In this document: in pieces, positions 36,904 through 45,689 of the stretch
Layout of the letters: each line of letters begins with the position of its first letter
Position numbering within the stretch: the first letter of the stretch is position 1
NCBI GenBank assembly: GCA_016025055.1
Contig: CP065590.1
Coordinates: 1,302,001-1,366,000 of the forward strand
Reading direction: 5' to 3'
DNA length: 64,000 nt
Source of the DNA: Chryseobacterium indologenes
GTDB taxonomy: Bacteria; Bacteroidota; Bacteroidia; Flavobacteriales; Weeksellaceae
Made by a program: the position numbers and the translations under genes
The notes under the pieces: model-generated
Seen by the model: only the letters and a program-made list of their open reading frames with translations
Databases searched by the model: none
What the model was told of the DNA's origin: nothing

Positions 36904-37084
36904 AGGTAATTTGCGCCACTGAGACAGGGTTAAATTTATATCAAATATATAAAATTATAGAGCAAAGCCGGGATCATTACGAAAGCATCGTCAGAATAAG
37001 ACTAGCATGGTACACTACCCATAAAATATCTAATATTCGTAAGTGATCACCGGCATTCGTCTTTAAGCCTTCTTTCATGAACAG

Positions 37085-37291
37085 TTAGTTTGATTTTACA
37101 AAACGTCCGTTAGCATCGAAAAACAGGCTTACTCCACTTATTAATTCGATTTTATAGGCATTATATTTTTTTTCAATGGACTGAACCACACTGCACGGAT
37201 GGTGCTTTGTCATAAAAGACACAATACTTTTTCTAATCTTAGCGGAAGACAGTTTTCTTCCGTTACTTCTTATTAAGCTCCAGTTGACCAT
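37085..37291 (-). CDS. Short PepSY-like protein
   Basis: A 68-residue protein without a signal peptide. IEKKYNAYKIELISGVSLFF followed by DANGRFVKSN matches the strand-turn-strand repeat of PepSY-like (DUF2874) proteins, as in the gene at 37326. Only one repeat is present, so it is either a single-repeat paralogue or what remains of a longer copy. It lies between the two-component genes and the larger paralogue, all on the same strand. Confidence 0.6.
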   Translation of the reverse strand: MVNWSLIRSNGRKLSSAKIRKSIVSFMTKHHPCSVVQSIEKKYNAYKIELISGVSLFFDANGRFVKSN

Positions 37292-37325
37292 AATGCTAAA
37301 TTTTTATTGTTATACGTTATCTTAC

Positions 37326-37774
37326 TCAGTCATCAATTTTTTTAAAATTTCCGCTTCTGTCAAATTCCAGTTCTAATCCGTTGGAAAGTTCAGCCTTATA
37401 AGACCATCTCTTTTTTCAACCTTAGTAATATAAGTATTGGGGAAATTCTTTACAGAATAATTTCTGATGGAAGCAGGAATAAAACCGTAAGGTATTTTCT
37501 GGTGTTTTCCATCAACTTCTTTCCAGTTCCCGTTACTATCGAATTCCATTTTCATTCCATTGTTCAGGTATACCTTATATTCATCAACCCCATAAATTTC
37601 TCTGTCTTCCACAGCAGAGCTTACGGGAATCCCTTTAAAATGGGCATATAAAAAGTTTTTGGCTGTCTTTGGCAACTGATTCGGCGAGATTGCTCTGTCC
37701 TGTGCGGACATAGACCCTCCCATTAGTAAAAACATAAAAACAAATACTGCCGTAATTTTCTTTAAATTTTTCAT
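37326..37774 (-). pseudogene. Secreted PepSY-like protein, C-terminus frameshifted
   Basis: The ATG at 37774 gives a signal peptide (VFMFLLMGGSMSAQ) and two PepSY-like repeats (YKVYLNNGMKMEFDSNGNW). The visible frame ends at 37373 with LIRLNFPTD. Adding one base at AA 37400-37401 restores GLYKAELSNGLELEFDRSGN and ends at 37326, the expected last repeat. The restored protein has about 149 residues. PepSY-like proteins are periplasmic and often sit beside two-component systems; their ligand is unknown. The indel is again a single base in a short run. Confidence 0.72.
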
Positions 37775-37942
37775 AACATTAATTTTTCCGTTCTTATTAT
37801 AGAGCAAAGTTCAGAATCAATTTGGGAAAGAATTAGGAAAAAAAATTCGGTAAAAGATTAAAACGGATTAAATTTAATATGATCCAAGATTTGTACAGAT
37901 GGCCGGACTTATCTGTCTTTATTTTAAAAATATATGAAGAAA

Positions 37943-37977
37943 AGAAAAGCCACTAAGTTGAACTTAATGGCTTCTCT
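37943..37977 (-). terminator. Terminator after the YjjG-like gene
   Basis: AGAAAAGCCACTAAGTT (37943-37959) pairs with AACTTAATGGCTTCTCT (37961-37977) with two mismatches, 20 bases beyond the stop of the - strand gene at 37998. Confidence 0.65.
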
Positions 37978-37997
37978 ATATTATCAATGTCTTACCC

Positions 37998-38693
37998 TTA
38001 CAGGTAATCTTTAATTTGCTGCAAATGGGTAACAGCCTTTATCCCCGGCTCTTTTTTATCTTCTTTATAAACATCAAAAAAGATAGCGTCCATCCCAAAA
38101 TCTGTAGCTCCCATGGCATCGGCAATCCAGTCGTCACCGATCAGAATACTCTCTTCTTTTCTGGCCTCTGAAAGTCCCAGGGAGTATTCAAAAATCCTGG
38201 GATTAGGCTTTCTTACACCAATGGCATCTGCACTGGTAATCGTTTTAAAATAATGGGCAATGCCTGATAATGTACACTTTCTTTCAGTCACTTCCTGAAA
38301 GCCGTTGGAAATGATATGTAAAGTATAGTTTTTAGCTTTTAAATAATCAAGGATATCTTCTGCTCCGTCCACCAATTCATTATGACTTACAATATTATCC
38401 AGAAAATGTTCCTCAAAATAAAGAGAAAGTTCTTTGTTTTCTACACCGAAATGTTTGAATGAGTCATAAAACCGATGTTCTCTCAAATACTCTTTGCCTA
38501 TAATTCCATCTCTTATCTTTTCCCAAAGGTCTTCATTGATATCGTGGTAAACAGCGTGAAACTCTTCAAAATCGATATTATATTTTGAAGTTATTTCCTG
38601 TTTTTCGAAAAGGTCTTTGATCGTCAGATAGGCGTTTCTGCGATGATCCCAGAGCGTATTGTCCAGGTCAAAATAAACATGCTGCATTTTCAT
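37998..38693 (-). CDS. YjjG-family noncanonical pyrimidine nucleotidase (HAD superfamily)
   Basis: About 231 residues from MKMQHV. The HAD motif I is YFDLDNTLWDHRRNA with the nucleophile Asp, motif II is HIISNGF, and motifs III and IV are in IGVRKPNPRIFEY and ILIGDDWIADAMGA. YjjG-type enzymes dephosphorylate noncanonical nucleotides such as 5-halo-dUMP. The first three codons of the longest frame (MCC) may also be used. The family is clear; YjjG function is by analogy. Confidence 0.85.
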   Translation of the reverse strand: MKMQHVYFDLDNTLWDHRRNAYLTIKDLFEKQEITSKYNIDFEEFHAVYHDINEDLWEKIRDGIIGKEYLREHRFYDSFKHFGVENKELSLYFEEHFLDNIVSHNELVDGAEDILDYLKAKNYTLHIISNGFQEVTERKCTLSGIAHYFKTITSADAIGVRKPNPRIFEYSLGLSEARKEESILIGDDWIADAMGATDFGMDAIFFDVYKEDKKEPGIKAVTHLQQIKDYL

Positions 38694-38713
38694 ACAGCAC
38701 AAAGTTAATCATT

Positions 38714-38848
38714 TTAATTTTTTTGAATCGGGTAATTTTTGCTCTTGCTCTTCACAATTTCAATACTTTTAGAAAAATTGAGCAAAAAATCGATGGTTTG
38801 TTTTTTAGGTTTCAAAGTTTTCACTTTTAAGGAGTCATTTTTTTTCAT
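38714..38848 (-). CDS. Short conserved-looking protein of 44 residues
   Basis: An ATG at 38848 opens a 44-codon frame in the gap between the YjjG and sigma genes. It begins MKKNDSLKVKTLKPKKQTID and continues FLLNFSKSIEIVKSKSKNYP, a basic protein with one amphipathic helix. Codon use and composition look like real coding, and I recall similar short proteins in other flavobacteria. It is in the same direction as both neighbours. The function is unknown; nucleic-acid binding is possible given the charge. Confidence 0.55.
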   Translation of the reverse strand: MKKNDSLKVKTLKPKKQTIDFLLNFSKSIEIVKSKSKNYPIQKN

Positions 38849-38895
38849 AAGCGAAGCATGTTTTCCTTAAAACGCGAAATTTTTCAAAATATTAT

Positions 38896-39486
38896 TTATC
38901 TGGTTAATATTATATTATTTTCATCCATGATTTTTCTCAGGTTGATGAGTGCATATCTAACCCGGCCAAGGGTGGTATTAATACTCATATCCGTATGATC
39001 TGCAATTTCTTTAAAACTTAGTCCGTCAAAAAACCTTAATTTGATCACTTCCTGCTGATTGAGTGGAAGAAATTGCAGCATTTTCATCAAATCCTCCTGG
39101 ATCTGGTTAGTAACCATCTGATCTTCAATATTTTCAGAAGGCTCCCTGATCAGGTCAAAAATAGAATACTCATCGGTTTCAAAAGTAGTTTCTGAGACTT
39201 TGATATTTTTGGCTTTTGACCGGAAATGATCGATGATTAAATTGTGAGAAATTCTTTTGGCCCAAAGAATAAATTTGCCTTCTTCGTTATAGCGTCCTTC
39301 TTTAAGCATTACAATAATTTTCATGAATGTATCCTGAAAAATATCGTTGGCTAAATCTTCATCATTAATTTTATAAAAAATGAATGTAAAAAGTTCTCTC
39401 TGATGGCGATGAATAAGGGTTGACAATGCCTCTTCGTCACCTTTCTGGTAAAGTGAAATTAGTAAACTATCCGATTTTGATTTCAT
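38896..39486 (-). CDS. ECF-type RNA polymerase sigma factor
   Basis: About 196 residues from MKSKSDSLLISLYQKGDEEA. Region 2 is visible as ELFTFIFYKINDEDLANDIF and QDTFMKIIVML, and region 4 as FLPLNQQEVIKLRFFDGLSF and IADHTDMSINTTLGRVRYAL. The longer frame from 39537 adds a 17-residue leader with little support. No anti-sigma gene is adjacent. It presumably directs a stress or envelope regulon; the targets are unknown. Confidence 0.88.
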   Translation of the reverse strand: MKSKSDSLLISLYQKGDEEALSTLIHRHQRELFTFIFYKINDEDLANDIFQDTFMKIIVMLKEGRYNEEGKFILWAKRISHNLIIDHFRSKAKNIKVSETTFETDEYSIFDLIREPSENIEDQMVTNQIQEDLMKMLQFLPLNQQEVIKLRFFDGLSFKEIADHTDMSINTTLGRVRYALINLRKIMDENNIILTR

Positions 39487-39682
39487 AACTCTTCTCAATA
39501 TAACATTTGTAGACAGGTATCCTTCCAGATATCTCATCTGGTTCTAGCTGTAAATACAAAACAGTTTTTAGAGTAGAGTCTCTTCGATAGGCTGGTACAA
39601 ATTATATTATGACGTAAATATAATAATTTTTTAACAACTGTTAACCTTTTATTAATTTTTCACGATAAAAATTTAAAAAAAA

Positions 39683-40174
39683 TCACTTAAACATATCATG
39701 AATGAAGACTGTAGGGATATTTAGTGTAAAATTAATATTTAGTCCTTTCATTTCTTTACCGTTTAAACGGGTATCTCCAATGGAAAATGCATAGCCACCG
39801 GTAAGGTCCAGCATCCCGAATAATGTTACTCCGATCTTGGGAGCTATATATTTATTGGTTCCTTCCGCTCCTACCAAAAAATAGTAAGAATGGTAGAAAT
39901 CCACATTCTTCTCAAAGTTAAGCAGTACGTCTGCCTGCAGCTTGGGCATGATGGCAAATTTAGAGTCTGCCACTCCCATCAGGGCAGAACCTCCCAACCT
40001 GTAAATTACATCGTCATTTTTCAGAAAAAGCAATTTACCCCCGACTTCCCCGAAACTCTGGTTCTGATAGGTATATCCTACACTTATCATTTTATGCATG
40101 GTATACTGGGCTTTTACCAATGTAGTCAGAAAAAACAGGGAAAGAATTGTAACCGCAGTTCGAAAATTCATCAT
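39683..40174 (-). CDS. Secreted outer-membrane-type protein of unknown function
   Basis: A 163-residue protein with a signal peptide ending TLVKAQ. The rest alternates hydrophobic and polar residues (MISVGYTYQNQSFGEVGGKL, YIAPKIGVTLFGMLDLTGGY), as in a small outer-membrane beta-barrel of about eight strands, and ends GLNINFTLNIPTVFIHDMFK. No named family is recognised. It stands alone between the sigma factor and metK, separated from both by AT-rich gaps. Confidence 0.7.
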   Translation of the reverse strand: MMNFRTAVTILSLFFLTTLVKAQYTMHKMISVGYTYQNQSFGEVGGKLLFLKNDDVIYRLGGSALMGVADSKFAIMPKLQADVLLNFEKNVDFYHSYYFLVGAEGTNKYIAPKIGVTLFGMLDLTGGYAFSIGDTRLNGKEMKGLNINFTLNIPTVFIHDMFK

Positions 40175-40194
40175 CGTTCAATTAATTAAAGTGT

Positions 40195-40231
40195 AAAAAT
40201 AAAAAAAACTGCCTTATCAGAAGATAAAGCA
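40195..40231 (-). terminator. metK terminator
   Basis: On the - strand CTGCTTTATC, loop TTCT and GATAAGGCAG form a 10-bp stem with one mismatch, followed by a run of T, 24 bases after the metK stop. Confidence 0.8.
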
Positions 40232-40254
40232 GCTCATTTATTCTAAAGAAAAAA

Positions 40255-41535
40255 TTAAATTCCGAAAACAGCCTTAATTTCTTCTACTTTGTCTAGCTTT
40301 TCCCAGGTAAAGAACTCGAGGTCCTTCAAGGTAATTTCATTTTTATGGCCTTTATTGAAAGTTTTATCAGCAACATAATGATCTTTACCCATATGCCCGT
40401 AAGAAGCCGTTTCCTGATAGATCGGGTTTCTTAATTTCAGATTCTGCTCAATAGCATAAGGTCTTAAATCAAAAATAGCAGAAACTTTCTTGGCAATTTC
40501 TCCATCGTGAAGATCAACTTTTGAAGTTCCGTACGTATTAATATACAGACCACATGGCTCAGCAACCCCGATTGCATAAGAAACCTGCACTAAAACTTCG
40601 TCAGCAACTCCAGCTGCTACCAGGTTCTTGGCAATATGTCTTGTTGCGTACGCAGCACTTCTGTCAACTTTTGAAGGGTCTTTTCCTGAGAAAGCACCAC
40701 CACCGTGAGCCCCTTTTCCTCCGTAGGTATCAACAATGATTTTTCTGCCTGTAAGACCGGTATCCCCGTGAGGACCACCGATTACAAATTTACCGGTAGG
40801 ATTGATGTGATATTTGATCTGATCGTTGAATAATGCTTTGATTTCTTCAGTCTGCTGTGCAACAACTCTTGGAACCAGAATGTTTTTGATATCCTCACGG
40901 ATCTTGTTCAGCATTTCTTCTTCTGTTCCGAAGTCATCATGTTGTGTAGATACTACGATGGAATCAATTCTGATTGGTTTGTGATCATCAGAATATTCAA
41001 TAGTTACCTGGCTTTTTGCATCAGGACGAAGATAAGTGATTTCTTTATTTTCTCTTCTGATCGCAGAAAGTTCCCTAAGAATAGTATGAGCCAGATCCAG
41101 TGCAAGAGGCATGTAGTTTGCCGTCTCGTTAGTAGCATAACCGAACATCATTCCCTGGTCACCAGCTCCCTGTGCATTAGCTTTCGCTTCAAAAGATTCA
41201 TCTGTCACAGCTCTGTCAACTCCCTGGTTGATATCAGGAGACTGCTCGTGAATCGCTGAGATCACTCCACAAGAATCTCCGTTGAACATATATTCCCCTT
41301 TTGTATATCCGATCCCATTGATTACCTCTCTTGCAATCGTCTGTACATCAAGATAAGCATCTGACTTTACTTCTCCTGCCAATACAACCTGTCCCGTAGT
41401 AACAAGCGTCTCGCATGCTACTTTAGAATCTTTATCATAGGCTAAAAAATGGTCGATTAATGCATCGGAAATCTGATCTGCAATTTTATCCGGATGTCCT
41501 TCTGAAACTGATTCAGACGTAAATAAATAAGACAT
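40255..41535 (-). CDS. metK: S-adenosylmethionine synthetase
   Basis: A 426-residue enzyme. Signatures are [36 protein letters not shown] and [20 protein letters not shown]. It joins methionine and ATP to make SAM in the cytoplasm. The length is somewhat above the E. coli enzyme, as usual in Bacteroidota. It is monocistronic, with its own promoter (41673-41703), a leader of about 130 bases and a terminator. No SAM riboswitch fold was recognised in the leader. Confidence 0.97.
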   Translation of the reverse strand: MSYLFTSESVSEGHPDKIADQISDALIDHFLAYDKDSKVACETLVTTGQVVLAGEVKSDAYLDVQTIAREVINGIGYTKGEYMFNGDSCGVISAIHEQSPDINQGVDRAVTDESFEAKANAQGAGDQGMMFGYATNETANYMPLALDLAHTILRELSAIRRENKEITYLRPDAKSQVTIEYSDDHKPIRIDSIVVSTQHDDFGTEEEMLNKIREDIKNILVPRVVAQQTEEIKALFNDQIKYHINPTGKFVIGGPHGDTGLTGRKIIVDTYGGKGAHGGGAFSGKDPSKVDRSAAYATRHIAKNLVAAGVADEVLVQVSYAIGVAEPCGLYINTYGTSKVDLHDGEIAKKVSAIFDLRPYAIEQNLKLRNPIYQETASYGHMGKDHYVADKTFNKGHKNEITLKDLEFFTWEKLDKVEEIKAVFGI

Positions 41536-41672
41536 ATTATTCTTTGTTTTTTAGATTAAAAATATTGTCGAAGAAAAATAAGAATAAATGGCCCGAAAAA
41601 AAGAATACTGTTTTAGCATTTTTTTATAGAGGTTGCAATCAGGTCAAATTTTTCCTCGTTAATAAACGTCAG

Positions 41673-41703
41673 CAAATTTAAGCACTATTTTCGTAATACT
41701 CAA
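41673..41703 (-). promoter_or_regulatory. Bacteroidetes-type promoter of metK
   Basis: On the - strand TTG (41703-41701) is followed by a 20-base spacer and TAAATTTG (41680-41673), an exact fit to TTG-N(about 20)-TAnnTTTG. It predicts a start near 41667 and a 5' leader of about 130 bases. Confidence 0.72.
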
Positions 41704-41768
41704 AAATTTTGTTTATTAATTATAATTTTCTTTAAATTAATGATTTATCTCACTTTAAAGCCTTGCGA

Positions 41769-42719
41769 TTACTGAGGCTTTATGCTGACAAATTCTTTTG
41801 GGCTTACATGATAATTCAGTTTAAGCTCCAGAGAATTTTTGATAGAATGTGACAATTCATCAATGATTTTCTGTTTAAATGTCGGCTTATAATAAATAAT
41901 ACTGATCTCTCTGTAAGGGAAAGGCTTCTTGAATCTGAAAACATTCTTTTTCTGCTCTTCGGAAAGCTGGCTCAATGCCAGTTCAGGCAGAATACTGATT
42001 CCTCCTACTTTATCAACCATATGCACCAAAGTCTGAATATTGGAAGCCAGGAAATCAAGATTCTTAGGCTTTAAGGTATTTTCTTTCAGATGACAGATAT
42101 TTTCAAATTGATTTCTCAGGCAATTTCCTTCTTCAAGCAACCATACTTTTTCTACATTAAGCTCTTCCGGAATGATGTAAGAATTCTTTTTATTAGCTTC
42201 TGTATTAGAGCTATAGATCATCAATTCCTCATTGAAAAGGAAATCCTGGTAAAATTCATCAGCCGTATCATATGGCGTTGAGATAATACCGGCATCCAGC
42301 TCTCCTGCTTTTAATGCTTTAATAATATTATCTGTCGTCATTTCTTTTACATTCATCTGGATCTTCGGATTTTGTTCAAGGAACTTAAAGATCTCAGTCG
42401 GCAGAATAAAAGAGGAAACGGTTGGGATAATACCCAAATTAATCGTTCCTCCTAAAATGTTATTCAAAAGGTTGGCTTTATTTTTCAGCTCATTGACAGA
42501 CTCTATGATCACCTTGGCCTGATCAATGATCTGCAAACCTACATCTGTGGTGCGGATAGGGTGTGTCGTTCTGTCGAAAACCTTCACATCCAGTTCGTCC
42601 TCAAATTTCTGTATCATGGCACTTAAAGTAGGCTGAGTAATGAAGCATGCCTGAGCTGCTTTACCAAAATGTTTATACTTATCAACAGCGATAAGATATT
42701 CCAGTTGCTGAATGTTCAT
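41769..42719 (-). CDS. oxyR: OxyR-type hydrogen peroxide-responsive LysR regulator
   Basis: A 316-residue LysR protein. The N-terminal HTH is MNIQQLEYLIAVDKYKHFGK and AAQACFITQPTLSAMIQKFE. The redox Cys pair is present: LLEEGNCLRNQF (C199-like) and ENICHLKE (C208-like), nine residues apart as in E. coli OxyR. It is divergent from the catalase gene with a 131-base shared region, the classic OxyR-target layout. Oxidation by peroxide would activate katA. The assignment is strong because motif and context agree. Confidence 0.92.
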   Translation of the reverse strand: MNIQQLEYLIAVDKYKHFGKAAQACFITQPTLSAMIQKFEDELDVKVFDRTTHPIRTTDVGLQIIDQAKVIIESVNELKNKANLLNNILGGTINLGIIPTVSSFILPTEIFKFLEQNPKIQMNVKEMTTDNIIKALKAGELDAGIISTPYDTADEFYQDFLFNEELMIYSSNTEANKKNSYIIPEELNVEKVWLLEEGNCLRNQFENICHLKENTLKPKNLDFLASNIQTLVHMVDKVGGISILPELALSQLSEEQKKNVFRFKKPFPYREISIIYYKPTFKQKIIDELSHSIKNSLELKLNYHVSPKEFVSIKPQ

Positions 42720-42730
42720 CTGATTAATAT

Positions 42731-42789
42731 TATCTATTACAAAGATATAATGTTTTTGCTATAAGCAATTAAAAATTCAAGTAAATTTG
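42731..42789. promoter_or_regulatory. oxyR-katA control region with candidate operator and -7 element
   Basis: TATCT (42731-42735), seven bases, then AGATA (42743-42747) form a dyad with the half-site spacing used by OxyR. Downstream on the + strand TAAATTTG (42782-42789) fits the -7 consensus for katA. The operator call is tentative. Confidence 0.4.
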
Positions 42790-42850
42790 ATAATCACTAC
42801 CTTTACACTTATATTAAAAAGAAGAAACAATTATTCAAATCATCAATTAT

Positions 42851-44338
42851 ATGGATTCTAAAAAATTAACGTTAAGTAGCGGCGCACCTTATTTTGAACA
42901 TCAGGATTCCCAGACGGTAGGTCCAAGAGGCCCGGTATTGCTGCAAGACTTTGTTCTTCAGGAGAACCTAGCCCATTTCGTTAGGGAAAGAATACCTGAA
43001 AGAATTGTGCACGCGAAAGGAAGCGGAGCGTACGGAACATTTACCGTAACGCATGATATCAGCCAATATACCAAGGCAAAATTATTCTCAAAAGTAGGAA
43101 ACTCATGCAGAATGTTTGCGAGATTTTCTACAGTGGGAGGAGAAAAAGGAAGTGCGGATACGGCGAGAGACCCAAGAGGTTTTGCTTTAAAATTTTATAC
43201 CGAAGACGGAAACTGGGATCTGGTTGGAAACAATACGCCAGTCTTCTTTATTAAAGACGCGAAAAAATTCCCGGACTTTATCCATACCCAAAAAAGAGTA
43301 CCCAAAACCAACTTAAAAAGTGCCACCATGATGTGGGATTTCTGGAGCTTAAATCCCGAATCTCTTCATCAGGTACTTATTTTAATGTCAGACAGAGGAA
43401 CTCCACATGGGTACAGACATATGCACGGTTTCGGATCTCATACTTTCTCGATGATCAATGATAAAAACGAAAGGGTATGGGTAAAATTCCATTTCAAAAC
43501 GAAACAGGGTGTAAAAAACTTTACGGATGAAGATGCCGTAAAAATGGCAGGAGAGAATCCTGACTTCGCACAGGAAGATCTTTGTAATGCTATTGAAAAT
43601 GGAGATTTTCCAAAATGGACAATGTATATCCAGGTAATGACCGAGGAGCAGGCAAAAGATTTCAGATGGAATCCTTTTGACGTGACCAAAGTATGGTTCC
43701 ACGATGATTTCCCACTGATTGAAGTAGGGGAAATGGAACTTAATGAAGTTCCTGTAAATTACTTTGCGCACGTAGAACAATCTACCTTCTCACCTAGCAA
43801 CCTTATAAACGGAATCAGCTTTTCACCTGACAAAATGCTTCAGGGAAGGCTGTTCTCTTATCCGGATGCTCACCGATACAGAGTTGGTGTGAATGCCCAT
43901 CAGCTTGAGGTAAACAGATGTCCTTTTGCCGTCAATAATTACCAGAGAGACGGGTTCATGGCAGATTCAAGCCATTATCAGGACAAACCGAATTATTTCC
44001 CAAATAGTTTTGATGATACAGAGGCAGACGTATCTTACAAAAATTACGAATATGAGTTAGACAGTGCCCATGTTGCCAACTACAACAGAAACGATAATGA
44101 CAGTGATCATTATACGCAACCGGGATTATTATATACAAAGGCAATGAGTGCAGAAGACAGGGATCATCTTATTAAAAATATTATCGGAAGCATGAAAGGC
44201 ATCACGGGACCTAAAAAAGATGAGATTATCAACAGACAATTATGTCATTTTTTCCGCGCCAACATTGAGCTTGGCATGAAAGTGGCTTCTCAACTAAATG
44301 TCAATATTGATACAAATATGATGAATCACTCTAAATAA
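42851..44338 (+). CDS. katA: Monofunctional haem catalase (small-subunit, clade 3 type)
   Basis: A 495-residue catalase. The catalytic His lies in ERIPERIVHAKGSGAYGTF, Asn in WDLVGNNTPVFFIKDAKKFP, and the haem-ligand Tyr in LQGRLFSYPDAHRYRVGVN. RFSTVGGEKGSADTARDPRG is the usual family block. It converts hydrogen peroxide to water and oxygen. The length fits the small-subunit clade without the C-terminal flavodoxin domain. It is divergent from oxyR and followed by a terminator. Confidence 0.97.
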   Translation: MDSKKLTLSSGAPYFEHQDSQTVGPRGPVLLQDFVLQENLAHFVRERIPERIVHAKGSGAYGTFTVTHDISQYTKAKLFSKVGNSCRMFARFSTVGGEKGSADTARDPRGFALKFYTEDGNWDLVGNNTPVFFIKDAKKFPDFIHTQKRVPKTNLKSATMMWDFWSLNPESLHQVLILMSDRGTPHGYRHMHGFGSHTFSMINDKNERVWVKFHFKTKQGVKNFTDEDAVKMAGENPDFAQEDLCNAIENGDFPKWTMYIQVMTEEQAKDFRWNPFDVTKVWFHDDFPLIEVGEMELNEVPVNYFAHVEQSTFSPSNLINGISFSPDKMLQGRLFSYPDAHRYRVGVNAHQLEVNRCPFAVNNYQRDGFMADSSHYQDKPNYFPNSFDDTEADVSYKNYEYELDSAHVANYNRNDNDSDHYTQPGLLYTKAMSAEDRDHLIKNIIGSMKGITGPKKDEIINRQLCHFFRANIELGMKVASQLNVNIDTNMMNHSK

Positions 44339-44357
44339 TCAGATTGAACAATAAAAT

Positions 44358-44396
44358 AAAAAAAAGGAAAAAAAATAATATTTTTTCCTTTTTTTT
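44358..44396 (+). terminator. katA terminator
   Basis: A-rich AAAAAAAAGGAAAAAA and T-rich TTTTTTCCTTTTTTTT are complementary around the short loop AATAATA, 20 bases after the stop. Confidence 0.75.
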
Positions 44397-44442
44397 GTAA
44401 AAAATTCATAATTTGCAAAGGATGATATTTTAAAGTGGAAAA

Positions 44443-45210
44443 ATGAGTTACGAAAATATATTATTAAAAAAGGAAGATAAATTATCTATCATTACCATAA
44501 ATAGACCTGAAAGTTTAAATGCATTAAATGCAAAAACAATTCAGGAGATCAGTACCGCTCTTGATGAGCTTTCTTCAGACAGTTCATGTAGAGTAATTAT
44601 CCTTACAGGAAGCGGAGAAAAATCTTTTGTAGCAGGTGCTGATATCAAAGAATTCAGTGATTTCGGACAGGAAAGAGCTGAAGAATTGGCTAGAAACGGA
44701 CAAAACACTTTGTTCAACAAAATAGAAAACATGCCCAAACCTGTCATTGCAGCCGTAAACGGTTTTGCACTGGGAGGAGGTTTAGAGCTTGCCATGGCAT
44801 GCCACATCAGATATGCATCGGAAAACGCCAGATTGGGGCTTCCTGAAGTTACCCTGGGATTGATCCCCGGATATGGAGGAACTCAGAGGCTTCCGAAGCT
44901 TGTAGGAAAAGGTATTGCCAACGAAATGATCTTCTCAGCCAAAATGATCACTGCCCAAAAAGCAAAAGAGATCGGATTGGTCAATGAAGTATACCCTATT
45001 GAAGAATTATTAACCAAAACGAAAGAATTAGCGAACATTATTGCCTACAATTCACCAATGGCAATATCCAAGGCGATAAACGCCGTGAATCTATCGGACA
45101 CGGATAAAGGTTTTGAAACTGAAATCAAATATTTCGGAGAACTTTTTGAAATGAACGATAAGAAAGAAGGAGTCACAGCTTTCCTAGAGAAAAGAAAGCC
45201 GAACTTCTAA
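44443..45210 (+). CDS. Enoyl-CoA hydratase/isomerase (crotonase) family protein
   Basis: A 255-residue crotonase. The oxyanion-hole motifs are SFVAGADIKEFSDFG and AVNGFALGGGLELAMACHIR. The two catalytic Glu positions appear in GLPEVTLGLIPGYGGTQRLP and the preceding helix. Its length equals the usual short-chain enoyl-CoA hydratases of beta-oxidation. It lies 104 bases after katA, behind a terminator, and 50 bases before the dCMP deaminase gene. The exact chain specificity is unknown. Confidence 0.93.
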   Translation: MSYENILLKKEDKLSIITINRPESLNALNAKTIQEISTALDELSSDSSCRVIILTGSGEKSFVAGADIKEFSDFGQERAEELARNGQNTLFNKIENMPKPVIAAVNGFALGGGLELAMACHIRYASENARLGLPEVTLGLIPGYGGTQRLPKLVGKGIANEMIFSAKMITAQKAKEIGLVNEVYPIEELLTKTKELANIIAYNSPMAISKAINAVNLSDTDKGFETEIKYFGELFEMNDKKEGVTAFLEKRKPNF

Positions 45211-45260
45211 ACTTTCAAAACTTTTAATCCAAATTATTTCGAAAAAACTGATGCTGCGGT

Positions 45261-45683
45261 ATGAATAAGTTTGACAAGGCTTATCTAAAAATGGCCCAGG
45301 AATGGGCAAAACTCTCCTACTGTAAGAGAAAACAGGTAGGGGCTCTTATCGTAAAAGATAGGATGATTATTTCAGATGGTTACAACGGAACTCCTTCGGG
45401 ATTCGAAAACTGCTGTGAAGATGAAGAGGGAAAAACACACTGGTATGTATTGCATGCAGAAGCTAATGCTATTTTAAAGCTGGCTGCTTCTACTCAATCT
45501 GCAAAAGGAGCAACGTTATATCTGACGCTGTCACCTTGTAAAGAATGTAGCAAGCTGATCCTGCAGGCAGGTATTACAAGACTGGTGTATATCAATGAGT
45601 ATTCGGATGACGATGGGATATCTTTCCTGAGAGGCCATAATATTGAAATAGAACAAATATCGGACTGTGAACTAAAAAAATAA
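45261..45683 (+). CDS. Deoxycytidylate (dCMP) deaminase
   Basis: A 140-residue zinc deaminase. The zinc motif is HAEANAIL with His and catalytic Glu, followed by LTLSPCKECSKLI with the Cys pair; VGALIVKDRMIISDGYNGTP is the usual dCMP/comE-type start. It converts dCMP to dUMP for thymidylate synthesis. It is six bases upstream of xerD on the same strand, an order often seen in flavobacteria. Confidence 0.92.
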   Translation: MNKFDKAYLKMAQEWAKLSYCKRKQVGALIVKDRMIISDGYNGTPSGFENCCEDEEGKTHWYVLHAEANAILKLAASTQSAKGATLYLTLSPCKECSKLILQAGITRLVYINEYSDDDGISFLRGHNIEIEQISDCELKK

Positions 45684-45689
45684 GCACAA

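Noticed and set aside
41536..41672. Possible SAM riboswitch in the metK leader
   Set aside because: The leader is long enough, but no SAM-I or SAM-II core words or conserved stems could be recognised by eye.
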